This document shows positions 16,079 to 24,091 of a DNA stretch of 34,735 nt, piece by piece (position 1 is the first letter of the stretch; each line of letters begins with the position of its first letter). Below the pieces are notes generated by a model. That model was given only the letters and a program-made list of their open reading frames with translations, made no database searches and was not told the origin of the DNA. Position numbers and translations under genes: made by a program. Source of the DNA: Verrucomicrobiales bacterium (lineage in GTDB: Bacteria > Verrucomicrobiota > Verrucomicrobiia > Limisphaerales > UBA9464); NCBI GenBank assembly GCA_016793645.1, contig JAEUHD010000098.1, positions 1 to 34,735 on the forward strand, in the 5' to 3' direction.

Positions 16079-18441
16079 CGATGCTGATCGCCTCCCTTGT
16101 CTTTGCCGAACGCCAGTGGCTGTGGCCCGTTCTCGGAGGCGCGGTCGCGCTGGGGCTGGTGGCGTTGTGGAGTTATCGGACGGCCCCGCGGGGATGGGTC
16201 CGCAACGCCTGTCTCCTTTTGAAGGGTCTCGGGATCGCGGCGCTGTCCCTTTGCCTGCTCGAGCCCCTGTGGTCCGGACAGCGTGCGCGCCCCGGGGCGA
16301 ACCTGATGGCGGTCGTGGCCGACAACAGCCAGGGCCTGCGGATCCGGGACGTCGGAGCTGCGCGCAGCCGCGGGGACGGGCTTCGGGATCTGCTGGATGC
16401 GGGCAGGTCATCCTGGCTGCCGTCCCTGGCGGAGTCCTTTGAAATCCGCCGGTATCAGTTCGACTCGCGGCTCCAGGCGGTCCCCGATTTTTCGGAGCTG
16501 ACCTTTGACGGGCGTTCGTCGGCGTTGGGCGCGGCGCTCCGGTCGGTGGGGGAGCGGAACCGGGGGCGGCCCCTGGCCGGGATTCTCCTCTTCACGGACG
16601 GCAATGCGACCGATCTGGCGGGGGCGATTCCTGATCTGACGGGACTTCCCCCCCTTTATCCGGTGGTGATCGGGGAGGGGGAAGCGCCGAGGGATTTGAG
16701 CGTCCAGAGCGTCCGGACGAGCCAGACCGCGTTTGAGGATGCGCCGGTGACGCTGGATGCCGACGTGTCCGCCGACGGGTTTTCCGGCCGCGAGGTGACG
16801 GCCCAATTGACGGATGAATCCGGAAAGGTGGTGGCCGAACAAACCCGGCGCGCCGAGGGGGAGCACGCCCGGTTGACGTTTCAGTTTCGACCCAAGCCTG
16901 AGAAGGGAGGACTGGCGTTCTACCGGTTTGCGGTGGCGCCGACCGGAGCCTCCACCCCGGAGACTTCCGAGGCGACCACCGCCAACAATTCCCGGGTGGT
17001 GGCGGTGGACCGCGGGCGGGGGCCGCACCGGATCCTGTACGTGACCGGGCGCCCGAACTGGGAGTTCAAGTTTCTCAACCGCGCCCTCGCGGAGGATTCC
17101 CAGGTCCAGTTGGTCGGATTGATCCGGGTGGCGCGGCGTGAACCGAAGTTCGAGTTTCGCGGGCGCGCGGGGGAGACGAGCAATCCGCTGTTCCGCGGAT
17201 TTGGAGACCAATCCCGCGAGGAGACGCAGCGCTATGACCAGCCGGTGCTGGTGCGGCTGAACACCCGGGACGAATTGGAGTTGCGCAGTGGATTCCCCCG
17301 CACGCCCGAGGAGTTGTATCCCTACCACGCGGTCATTGTGGATGATCTGGAGGCGGAGTTTTTCCAGCCCGACCAGCAGGCGCTGCTCCAGAAGTACGTG
17401 TCCGAACGGGGCGGCGGATTCCTCATGCTCGGCGGGGCGGAGTCGTTCCAGCAGGGCCAGTATCAGCGCACCCCCATCGGGGATCTGTTGCCGGTGTACC
17501 TCGACCGTCGGACGGACGCGGTCCCGGCGGTCCCGCGACGTCTCCTGCTGGCGCGCGAGGGCTGGCTGCAGGCCTGGGCGCGACTGCGGGACAACGAGGC
17601 GGACGAGCGGGTCCGCCGGGAAGCGATGCCGCCGTTTCAGGTGATCAATCGCCTGGGTGAGGTGAAGCCGGGGGCGAGCGTGATCGCAACGGCGGCCGAT
17701 GCCTCCGGAGGCGAGGTGCCGGCGTTGGTGGTGCAGCGCTATGGACGCGGCCGCACGGCGGCGCTGACGGTGGGTGATGTCTGGCGGTGGGGCATGCAGA
17801 ACGCGGAGTCGCATGCCGACATGGACAAGGCGTGGCGGCAGTTGGCGCGGTGGCTGGTGGCGGAGGTGCCCGACACGGTGGAGTTGTCCGCCGAACCGGT
17901 GGCCGGGGATCCCAACGGCGCCGTGCGGCTGCAGGCCCGGGTTCGCGATCCCAAGTTTCAGCCGCTGGACACCGCCGGCGTGGTTCTCGAAGTGCAGCCC
18001 GTTCTCGCGATGGGATCGGATGCCGTCGTCACCAACGCCCTCCGGCTTTCCGCCGAAGCGTCCGTCACGGAACCCGGGACTTATGAAGCGGTGTACGTTC
18101 CCCGGCTGACGGGAGGATTCCGTGCCCTCGCCCAGGCGACGAACAGCGCCGGCGTGGCGGTGGGGACCGCGGAGGCCGGATGGAGCACGGATCTCGCTGC
18201 GGAGGAATTTCGCTCGTTGGTGCCCAATCGGGCGCTGCTGGAGGAATTTGCCCGGAAGTCCGGGGGCGAGGTGATTCGGGCGGACCGCCTGGACGCATTC
18301 GCGAAGTCGCTCCCGCAACGGCAGGCGCCCGTCATGGACACCTGGTCGTTTCCCCTGTGGCATACGCCGTGGATGTTTGCCCTGGCGCTGGGGTGTCTGG
18401 TTTCCGAATGGGGACTGCGTCGATGGAAAGGAATGCCGTGA
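16075..18441 (+). CDS. Membrane protein with VWA-like and glutamine-amidotransferase-like domains
   Basis: 788 residues. Two N-terminal membrane helices (WLWPVLGGAVALGLVALWSY and CLLLKGLGIAALSLCLLEPL) and a C-terminal helix (near 760-780) frame a large extracytoplasmic part. Residues about 78-200 look like a degenerate VWA fold (MAVVADNSQ in place of DxSxS, then GILLFTDGN). Residues about 310-500 resemble a class-I glutamine-amidotransferase-like domain (IVDDLEAEFF, GGGFLMLGGAESF) with no visible catalytic Cys. Such proteins regularly close MoxR/BatA/DUF4175 clusters. The start overlaps the DUF4175 stop, so translation is probably coupled. The biochemical function is unknown. Confidence 0.85.
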   Translation: MTMLIASLVFAERQWLWPVLGGAVALGLVALWSYRTAPRGWVRNACLLLKGLGIAALSLCLLEPLWSGQRARPGANLMAVVADNSQGLRIRDVGAARSRGDGLRDLLDAGRSSWLPSLAESFEIRRYQFDSRLQAVPDFSELTFDGRSSALGAALRSVGERNRGRPLAGILLFTDGNATDLAGAIPDLTGLPPLYPVVIGEGEAPRDLSVQSVRTSQTAFEDAPVTLDADVSADGFSGREVTAQLTDESGKVVAEQTRRAEGEHARLTFQFRPKPEKGGLAFYRFAVAPTGASTPETSEATTANNSRVVAVDRGRGPHRILYVTGRPNWEFKFLNRALAEDSQVQLVGLIRVARREPKFEFRGRAGETSNPLFRGFGDQSREETQRYDQPVLVRLNTRDELELRSGFPRTPEELYPYHAVIVDDLEAEFFQPDQQALLQKYVSERGGGFLMLGGAESFQQGQYQRTPIGDLLPVYLDRRTDAVPAVPRRLLLAREGWLQAWARLRDNEADERVRREAMPPFQVINRLGEVKPGASVIATAADASGGEVPALVVQRYGRGRTAALTVGDVWRWGMQNAESHADMDKAWRQLARWLVAEVPDTVELSAEPVAGDPNGAVRLQARVRDPKFQPLDTAGVVLEVQPVLAMGSDAVVTNALRLSAEASVTEPGTYEAVYVPRLTGGFRALAQATNSAGVAVGTAEAGWSTDLAAEEFRSLVPNRALLEEFARKSGGEVIRADRLDAFAKSLPQRQAPVMDTWSFPLWHTPWMFALALGCLVSEWGLRRWKGMP

Positions 18442-19397
18442 TCCGGTGGGCAGCACTGTGGGCCTTGCTGGCCCTGGGTTTTTCGGGGTCCGCACGGGCG
18501 TCGGCGGAGGGCCGCGCCTCCGTGGTCCTTGTGGTGGGTGCGCCGGGAGAACCGGAGTACGGGACCAATTTCCTTCACCAGGCGGAACTCTGGACGCGGG
18601 CGGCTGAGAAGGGCGGGGCGGCCGTCACCACCATTGGCGTCGGGAATGCCACCAACGACCTGGAGGTTTTGAAGAACCGACTGGCTTCGGAACCAACCCA
18701 GGGAGACGCCGAATTGTGGCTGGTATTGATCGGGCACGGCACCTTCGACGGCAAGGAGGCGCGCTTCAATCTCCGGGGTCCGGACGTGGCCGCTTCCGAC
18801 CTCGCCGCGTGGTTGAAGCCCGTGTCGCGTCCGGTGGTGGTCGTCAACACCGCATCGTCCAGCGCCCCGTTTCTCAACGCACTTTCCGGATCCAACCGGA
18901 CGGTGGTCGTGGCCACGCGCAGCGGTTCAGAGGTGAATGTGACCCGGTTTGGACTTCCCTTCGCGGAGGCCTTGTCCGATCCCGCCGGGGATCTGGACCA
19001 TGACGGCCAGGTGTCCGTGCTGGAGGCTTTTCTGGCGGCCTCGCGACGGGTGGCGGAGTTTTATCAGACGGCCGGGCGGCTCGCGACGGAGCATGCGCTT
19101 CTGGACGACACGGGCGACGGACTGGGGACGCCCGCGGATTGGTTTCGTGGAGTGCGGGCCAAAAAGCAGGCGCAGCAGGGGAGCGCCATGGACGGCGCCC
19201 GCGCCCAGCGCATCGCATTGGTCCCCAGCGCGGAAGAGCAGGCGCTCAGTCCGGAAGCCCGCCGCCGGCGGGGGGAATTGGAAGCGAAGCTGGAAGTTCT
19301 CAGATCCCGGAAAGGCAACGTTCCCCCCGAAGAGTATTACCGGGAGTTGGAGACGTTGCTCCTGGATCTGGCTCGCGTGTATGCGCCGACCCCGTGA
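18423..19397 (+). CDS. Secreted caspase/legumain-like protein with Ser at the Cys site
   Basis: 324 residues from the ATG at 18423; a GTG at 18438 (GTGA overlap, with AAAGGA just upstream) is an equally good start. A signal peptide (ALWALLALGFSGSARASA) is followed by a clan-CD-like alpha/beta domain: VVLVVGAPG at strand 1, LIGHG (His105-Gly106) as the His-Gly pair, and VVVVNTASSS where caspase/legumain relatives carry the catalytic Cys. Here Ser145 occupies that place. Two EF-hand-type calcium loops follow: Asp190-Glu201 (DLDHDGQVSVLE) and Asp228-Asp239 (DDTGDGLGTPAD). The C-terminus is a charged helix. The last gene of the plus-strand operon, it may be a pseudo-protease or a serine variant. 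Confidence 0.75.
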   Translation: MERNAVIRWAALWALLALGFSGSARASAEGRASVVLVVGAPGEPEYGTNFLHQAELWTRAAEKGGAAVTTIGVGNATNDLEVLKNRLASEPTQGDAELWLVLIGHGTFDGKEARFNLRGPDVAASDLAAWLKPVSRPVVVVNTASSSAPFLNALSGSNRTVVVATRSGSEVNVTRFGLPFAEALSDPAGDLDHDGQVSVLEAFLAASRRVAEFYQTAGRLATEHALLDDTGDGLGTPADWFRGVRAKKQAQQGSAMDGARAQRIALVPSAEEQALSPEARRRRGELEAKLEVLRSRKGNVPPEEYYRELETLLLDLARVYAPTP

Positions 19398-19442
19398 TGT
19401 CGGGCGCGCCGGAGAAATGCGCGGCGCCTTGGATCGCGTTCG

Positions 19443-20399
19443 TCACGCCGGGAGCAGGTGGGTTCGAAGGCTGTCCAGGAGCACCGCGACGAAGATGATG
19501 ACGGCCGTGATGAGCGGATAGAGATAGGGGTCCGCCTGCAGGATCACGAGGCCGCTGAAGATGGCCTTCAGCAGGATGGCGCCGAGGACGGTTCCCGGGA
19601 AAACCCGGCCGCGTCCGCCGAAGAGGCTGGTGCCTCCCAGGACCGCCGCGGTGATGGCGTCGAATTCGTACTGCTCGCCAAACCTTGGGGAGACCGATCC
19701 CAGTTGCGTGAGGGCGACCCCGCCGCCGAGGGCGGCGCAGAGGCCGCACAGGATGTAAACCGCGGCCTGCAGGGGACGGGTCCGAACGCCTGCGCGTCGG
19801 GCGGCTTCCGGATGGTTGCCAAAGGCGAGGACCTGGCGTCCGAAGGGGGTTCGCGAAAGGATGAGTTGGGCGATCAGGACCACCGCGCCTGCGACCCAGA
19901 GAGGCCCCGGGATGCCGAGGACGTTCGCGGAGCCCCAGTGGAGGAAGGTGTCCGGAAGGTTCATCGCCCGTGTCTGGGTAATCCAGCGCCCGAGACCGCG
20001 TCCGATGAACAGCATGGCCAGCGTGGCGATGAAGGCGGCGAGGCGCAGTCGGGTGACCAGGAGCGCATTGATGCCGCCTCCCGCCAATCCCACCGCCAGC
20101 ATCGCGGCCAGGCAAAGCGTCGGTGCATACCCCGCCAGAGCCATCTTTCCCGCGATGGCCGCGCCGACAAACATCACCGCACCCACGGAAAGATCCACGC
20201 CGGCGGTGAGCAGGACGAAGGTCATTCCCGTCGCCACGATCACGGGGGCTGCGGCCTGAAGGAGGATCTGGGTGAGATTGTCCGGAGTGAGAAACCGGTC
20301 GGACATCCGGCCGAACCCGGCCAGGACCAGCACGACGAGCAGAACCGGCGCCTGGTCCAGCGCCCTGCGAATCCAGCGGGACGGAAGGGGGCGGGTCAT
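19443..20399 (-). CDS. Sugar ABC transporter permease (CUT2/RbsC family), second permease
   Basis: 318 residues, highly hydrophobic, about eight or more membrane helices. The family motifs are LLTAGVDLSVGAVMFVGA and, near the C-terminus, AVLGGTSLFGGRGRVFPGT, both typical of RbsC-type permeases (BPD_transp_2). It is the last gene of the long minus-strand operon; its ATG overlaps the ATPase stop (20396-20399). It converges with the plus-strand operon across only 45 bp (19398-19442), where I see no convincing terminator. Together with the permease at 21989-22975 it probably forms a heterodimeric channel. The substrate is inferred from context as D-apiose or a related branched sugar. Confidence 0.93.
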   Translation of the reverse strand: MTRPLPSRWIRRALDQAPVLLVVLVLAGFGRMSDRFLTPDNLTQILLQAAAPVIVATGMTFVLLTAGVDLSVGAVMFVGAAIAGKMALAGYAPTLCLAAMLAVGLAGGGINALLVTRLRLAAFIATLAMLFIGRGLGRWITQTRAMNLPDTFLHWGSANVLGIPGPLWVAGAVVLIAQLILSRTPFGRQVLAFGNHPEAARRAGVRTRPLQAAVYILCGLCAALGGGVALTQLGSVSPRFGEQYEFDAITAAVLGGTSLFGGRGRVFPGTVLGAILLKAIFSGLVILQADPYLYPLITAVIIFVAVLLDSLRTHLLPA

Positions 20400-21967
20400 G
20401 ACGTCGAAGTGTGGAGCGCCGCCGCCAGGATTTGTTCCCGATTGAATTCACCGCGCGGAAATTCTCCGGACAGTTCCCCCTGTCGCATCACCAGGATGCG
20501 ATCGCAGAGTCCGATGAGTTCCTCGATCTCGGAGGAGATGACCAGAATGCCGGAGCCGCGGTCCGCGAGCCGGTGGATCCACTGGTAAATCTCGAATCGG
20601 GCCCCGACATCGATACCTCGTGTGGGTTCATCCAGGATCAGAATCCGGGGCTCGGACAGGAGCCACTTTCCAAGAACGACCTTTTGCTGGTTGCCCCCGC
20701 TCAGGGTTCGGACCGGCTGGGCGTCCGTCACGCGGGTGGAGACTTGCAGTGCGTCCCGAATGCGGGCCACGGCGGTTCCAATCCCCGGGAGATCCAGCCA
20801 GCGCACCGGGGTTCGCGCGTGCTGTCCGAGCGTGACCAGCGCCAGGTTGTCCGCGACGGAGGCCTCCAGACACAGCCCCTCGTGGCGCCGGTCCTCCGTG
20901 AGAAAGGCCAGACCCTCCCGGATGCGGCGGCGCGGTCCCCCTTCCAACGGTCGTCCCTCGACCCGGATCTCTCCGGAGGCGTGCGGGTCGAGTCCGAAGA
21001 GAATGCGCGCCAGTTCCGAGCGTCCTGCGCCCATCAATCCGGCGACGCCGAGAATTTCGCCGGGCGCCAGCCGGAAGGAGATGTCGCGCACCCTGCCCGG
21101 CTGGGTGATGCCCCGGACATCGAGCAGGGGCTCGCGCGGTCTGGAGTCTGCCGGTACGGGCGGCGGGGTCCGCACCGGATAGAGCTGGTTCAGTTCCCGT
21201 CCCACCATCAGCGAGACGAGTCGCTCCTGGGTAAACTCCGCGGCGGGTCCACGTCCGACCACCTCGCCATCCCTCAGGATCACGAGGTCGTCGCAGTGGT
21301 TCAGGACATCACCCAGGGCATGGGAGATGTAGACCATCGCGATGCCCCGCGTGCGCAGTCGGTGCATCAGATCGAACAGGCGGGCGCATTCCCGGACCGA
21401 AAGGGATGTGGTGGGTTCGTCCAGCAGCAGGAGATGCGCCTGGGCGCCAAGGGCGCGGGCGATCTCCAGGAGTTGCCGTTCCCCGGGCGGCAACCGCTCC
21501 ACCGGGGTGTCCGGATCGTGCGCGAGATCCACCTGGTCGAGCAGGTGCCGCGCGCGATCCCGGAGCTTCCGCCGATCAATCCACGGCAGGCCGCCGGCGG
21601 CCCGGGGAAACTCCGTGAGGAAGAGATTCTCGGCGATGCTGAGATTGGGAAAGAGGTTCAGCTCCTGGTGAACGAAGGCGATGCCCGCCGCACGTGCGTC
21701 GCCGGAGCCCCGGGGTGCGTAGGGCGACCCGTTCACCCGAAGTTGACCGGAGTCGGGCTGCAGGTTGCCACCGAGCAGGTTCATCAGCGTGGACTTCCCG
21801 GCTCCGTTCTCCCCGACAAGACCGGTGATGCGTCCGGCCTGCGCGGAGAAACGAACCCGCTTGAGCACCGGCACCCCGAAGAACCCCTTCTCGATGTCCT
21901 CGAAGGACACGGCCGGGGGGCGGGTTTCCCGACCTCCGCTGGTTGGGGGTGTGGTGTCGCCCTTCAT
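20396..21967 (-). CDS. Sugar ABC transporter ATP-binding protein (RbsA/MglA family)
   Basis: 523 residues with two fused ATPase domains. Domain 1 has Walker A GENGAGKST (52-60), a signature region LPPGERQLLEIARAL and Walker B LLLLDEPTTS. Domain 2 has the degenerate P-loop GLMGAGRSE usual for this family, with LSGGNQQKVVLGKWL and ILILDEPTRGIDVG intact. This is the standard CUT2 ATPase architecture and length. It lies between the two permeases, 21 bp after the first and overlapping the second by 4 nt. The ATG is preceded by CCC with no Shine-Dalgarno. Confidence 0.95.
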   Translation of the reverse strand: MKGDTTPPTSGGRETRPPAVSFEDIEKGFFGVPVLKRVRFSAQAGRITGLVGENGAGKSTLMNLLGGNLQPDSGQLRVNGSPYAPRGSGDARAAGIAFVHQELNLFPNLSIAENLFLTEFPRAAGGLPWIDRRKLRDRARHLLDQVDLAHDPDTPVERLPPGERQLLEIARALGAQAHLLLLDEPTTSLSVRECARLFDLMHRLRTRGIAMVYISHALGDVLNHCDDLVILRDGEVVGRGPAAEFTQERLVSLMVGRELNQLYPVRTPPPVPADSRPREPLLDVRGITQPGRVRDISFRLAPGEILGVAGLMGAGRSELARILFGLDPHASGEIRVEGRPLEGGPRRRIREGLAFLTEDRRHEGLCLEASVADNLALVTLGQHARTPVRWLDLPGIGTAVARIRDALQVSTRVTDAQPVRTLSGGNQQKVVLGKWLLSEPRILILDEPTRGIDVGARFEIYQWIHRLADRGSGILVISSEIEELIGLCDRILVMRQGELSGEFPRGEFNREQILAAALHTSTS

Positions 21968-21988
21968 GGGATTTGGACCGGTGTCAGG

Positions 21989-22975
21989 CTAGGATTCCCG
22001 GGCCCACCGGTTCCTCCGGACATCCAGCAGTGCCGCCATCAGAATCACCGCGCCCTTCACCATCGTGATGAAGAAGTCGGACAGATTGAGTTGGTTGAGT
22101 CCGTTGCTCAGGAGGGCCAGGAACAGGACACCCGCGGCGGTGCCGGGCACGGTGCCCTTGCCACCGAAGAGGCTGGTGCCGCCGATGACTGCGGCGCCGA
22201 TCACGTCCAGCAGCAGCGTCCTGCCATGGCTGGGGGAGCCGGTTTCCAGCCGGGCGGTGATCAGGATGGACGTGAGGGAGGCCATCATTCCGCTCAGCAC
22301 ATAGGCGGTCACCACGGTGCCGCCGACGGGAACCCCCGAGATCAACGCTGTGCGGGGGTTGTATCCGACCGCCTGGAACCAGCGTCCGAGCAGGGTGCGG
22401 GTCAGCAGGAGGTGCGTGGCGGCCGCCGCGGCGATGGCCACTCCGGCGGCGAGCCCGGGGCGGTTCCCCAGAAGGAGAAATGCGGCGGGGAGGTTGTAGA
22501 TGCTCTCGGCGTGCACCTGACGTTGGGCCAACCAGACGGCCAGGCCGCCCATGAAGAGCGTGGTGGTGAGGGTGACCATGAAGGCCGGCATTCGAAGCCA
22601 GGCGATGCATGAACCGTTCAGGAGTCCCACCGTTGCTCCGGTCCCCAACATCACCGCCAGGGCCACCGGGGTGGCGGCAGGACTCCCGCGGAGCCAACCC
22701 GCGTCCCCGCTCATCACCAGCGCCCCGAGGACGCTGGTCAATCCGATGACCGCGGTGACCGACAGGTCGATTCCCCCGGTGATGAGCACCACGGTCTGCC
22801 CGGTGGCCAGCACGAGGAGCGGGAGTCCGGCCACCACCAGGTTCCCGAGGTTTCCGGCAGTGGCGAATCCTGGTGTGAATGCGGCTAGCAGGAGAAACAG
22901 AACGAGGGGAAGGAGGATCGCGGCACGAGCGTCCGCAGACAGGCGTCTTAAGGGCACTGGAACGGCAGGGTTCAC
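21989..22975 (-). CDS. Sugar ABC transporter permease (CUT2/RbsC family), first permease
   Basis: 328 residues from a GTG start. The multi-pass membrane protein carries the RbsC-family motifs ITGGIDLSVTAVIG and AAVIGGTSLFGGKGTVPGT. It is 28 bp downstream of the binding-protein gene and 21 bp upstream of the ATPase gene. It is clearly a different sequence from the second permease (19443-20399), so the transporter has two distinct membrane subunits, as in the galactofuranose YtfT/YjfF system rather than the single-permease ribose system. Confidence 0.93.
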   Translation of the reverse strand: MNPAVPVPLRRLSADARAAILLPLVLFLLLAAFTPGFATAGNLGNLVVAGLPLLVLATGQTVVLITGGIDLSVTAVIGLTSVLGALVMSGDAGWLRGSPAATPVALAVMLGTGATVGLLNGSCIAWLRMPAFMVTLTTTLFMGGLAVWLAQRQVHAESIYNLPAAFLLLGNRPGLAAGVAIAAAAATHLLLTRTLLGRWFQAVGYNPRTALISGVPVGGTVVTAYVLSGMMASLTSILITARLETGSPSHGRTLLLDVIGAAVIGGTSLFGGKGTVPGTAAGVLFLALLSNGLNQLNLSDFFITMVKGAVILMAALLDVRRNRWARES

Positions 22976-23003
22976 GCTGGGTCTGCGGTGGTTTGGCGTC
23001 CGG

Positions 23004-24068
23004 TCAGGGCCGGAGTGGCTGCTTCGCCCCCCACATCCTCGGCGCGAGTTGCTTCAAGTTTTCCTGGGTGATGGCAAAGCCCCGGTCGTCGATGCGGGCG
23101 GGCACCGCCTTTCCGGCCCGGGCATCCACGATGGCCTGGATGGCCTGTTCGGCCTCCCAATAGACATCCTGGACGCCGGTGGCGTCCACGTAGCCCTCGG
23201 TCATCAGTTGGTAGGCGGTGGCATCCCCGTCGAATCCGCCGAGGATGACATGGCCGGCCTGGTCGTACTTCCTCCATTTCCCGAGGCTGGACAGCACCGA
23301 CTTGATGCTGGGGAACATGAAGTCGCTGGAGGTGAAGATGAGGCCGATGTCGGGATGGGCCTGGAACGCGCTTTGAACGCCGGCGAGCGCCTTCTCCTGA
23401 TTCCAGTCGGTCGGGACCCGGGCCACGACGTCCACGGCATCACCCGCGGCCTGCACCGCCGCTTCGAATCCATCGCGGCGTCCGAGGGCGTTCACGTCGC
23501 TGAGATCGCCGAGAAGAATCATCGCCTTCTGTTTCCGGCCGGTTCGCTTCGCGACCGAGATCAGATAGTCCACGGTCTCCCGGGTGATGGCGGCGTTGTC
23601 CGGCGCGACGGTGGTGTGGCGGGCGTCCGTCGGGTCGGCGGGCCGGTTATACAGCACGACCGGAATGGCCGCGGCGTTGGCGGCCCGGATCATGGGAATG
23701 ACCGTCTTGCCGTCCTTGGGAACGAGAATGATCCCGTCCACTCCGCGTTGGATGAAGTTCTTCACCTGATCGAACTGACGCGCGGCATCGCCGTCCGCCA
23801 CGGCTTCCAGCATGGTGATGTTGCGGGCCTTGCACTCGGACTTGAGCTTGTCGAATCCCGCGACCCAGAACTCGGTCTGCAGGGTTTCGAACGCGACGCC
23901 GATGGTCCGGACGCCCCCCGGGGCGGCGGTGGGCACGGCTGGGGATTTCTTTCCCGCGGAGGGATCCGATGGGTCGCATCCCGTCAGCAGAAGGAGGACG
24001 GCGACAAGACCCGCGATGAACCGGCAGGGGGACGGGTGCGGGTGACGAGGAGTTGGGTTTGCGGACAT
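23004..24068 (-). CDS. Sugar-binding lipoprotein of ABC transporter (RbsB-like)
   Basis: 354 residues. A lipoprotein signal ends in LLTGC, so Cys31 would be lipidated after cleavage and the protein anchored in the membrane. The mature part matches periplasmic-binding-protein type 4 / RbsB-like proteins: TIGVAFETLQTEFWVAGF, GVDGIILVPKDG, IPVVLYNRPAD, and a late GGFDGDATAYQLMTEGYVDA. The genes immediately upstream are apiose-catabolic enzymes, so D-apiose is the best guess for the ligand; apionate or another released pentose is possible. The ATG is preceded by CCCC, with no Shine-Dalgarno. Confidence 0.92.
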   Translation of the reverse strand: MSANPTPRHPHPSPCRFIAGLVAVLLLLTGCDPSDPSAGKKSPAVPTAAPGGVRTIGVAFETLQTEFWVAGFDKLKSECKARNITMLEAVADGDAARQFDQVKNFIQRGVDGIILVPKDGKTVIPMIRAANAAAIPVVLYNRPADPTDARHTTVAPDNAAITRETVDYLISVAKRTGRKQKAMILLGDLSDVNALGRRDGFEAAVQAAGDAVDVVARVPTDWNQEKALAGVQSAFQAHPDIGLIFTSSDFMFPSIKSVLSSLGKWRKYDQAGHVILGGFDGDATAYQLMTEGYVDATGVQDVYWEAEQAIQAIVDARAGKAVPARIDDRGFAITQENLKQLAPRMWGAKQPLRP

Positions 24069-24091
24069 GGGGCAGGGGTGAATCCTGAGGT

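Noticed and set aside
11762..16411. Very long antisense open frame (1549 codons) on the minus strand
   Set aside because: It lies opposite the BatA, DUF4175 and following genes. Its product is Arg/Pro/Gly-rich without motifs, as expected from the complement of a GC-rich gene; the plus-strand frames carry recognisable domains.
19398..19442. Possible bidirectional terminator between the converging operons
   Set aside because: The 45-bp gap has GC-rich partial complementarity (about 5 bp) but no convincing stem and no T-run on either strand.
20411..22612. Plus-strand open frame of 733 codons
   Set aside because: It is antisense to the ABC ATPase and permease, which have intact family motifs.
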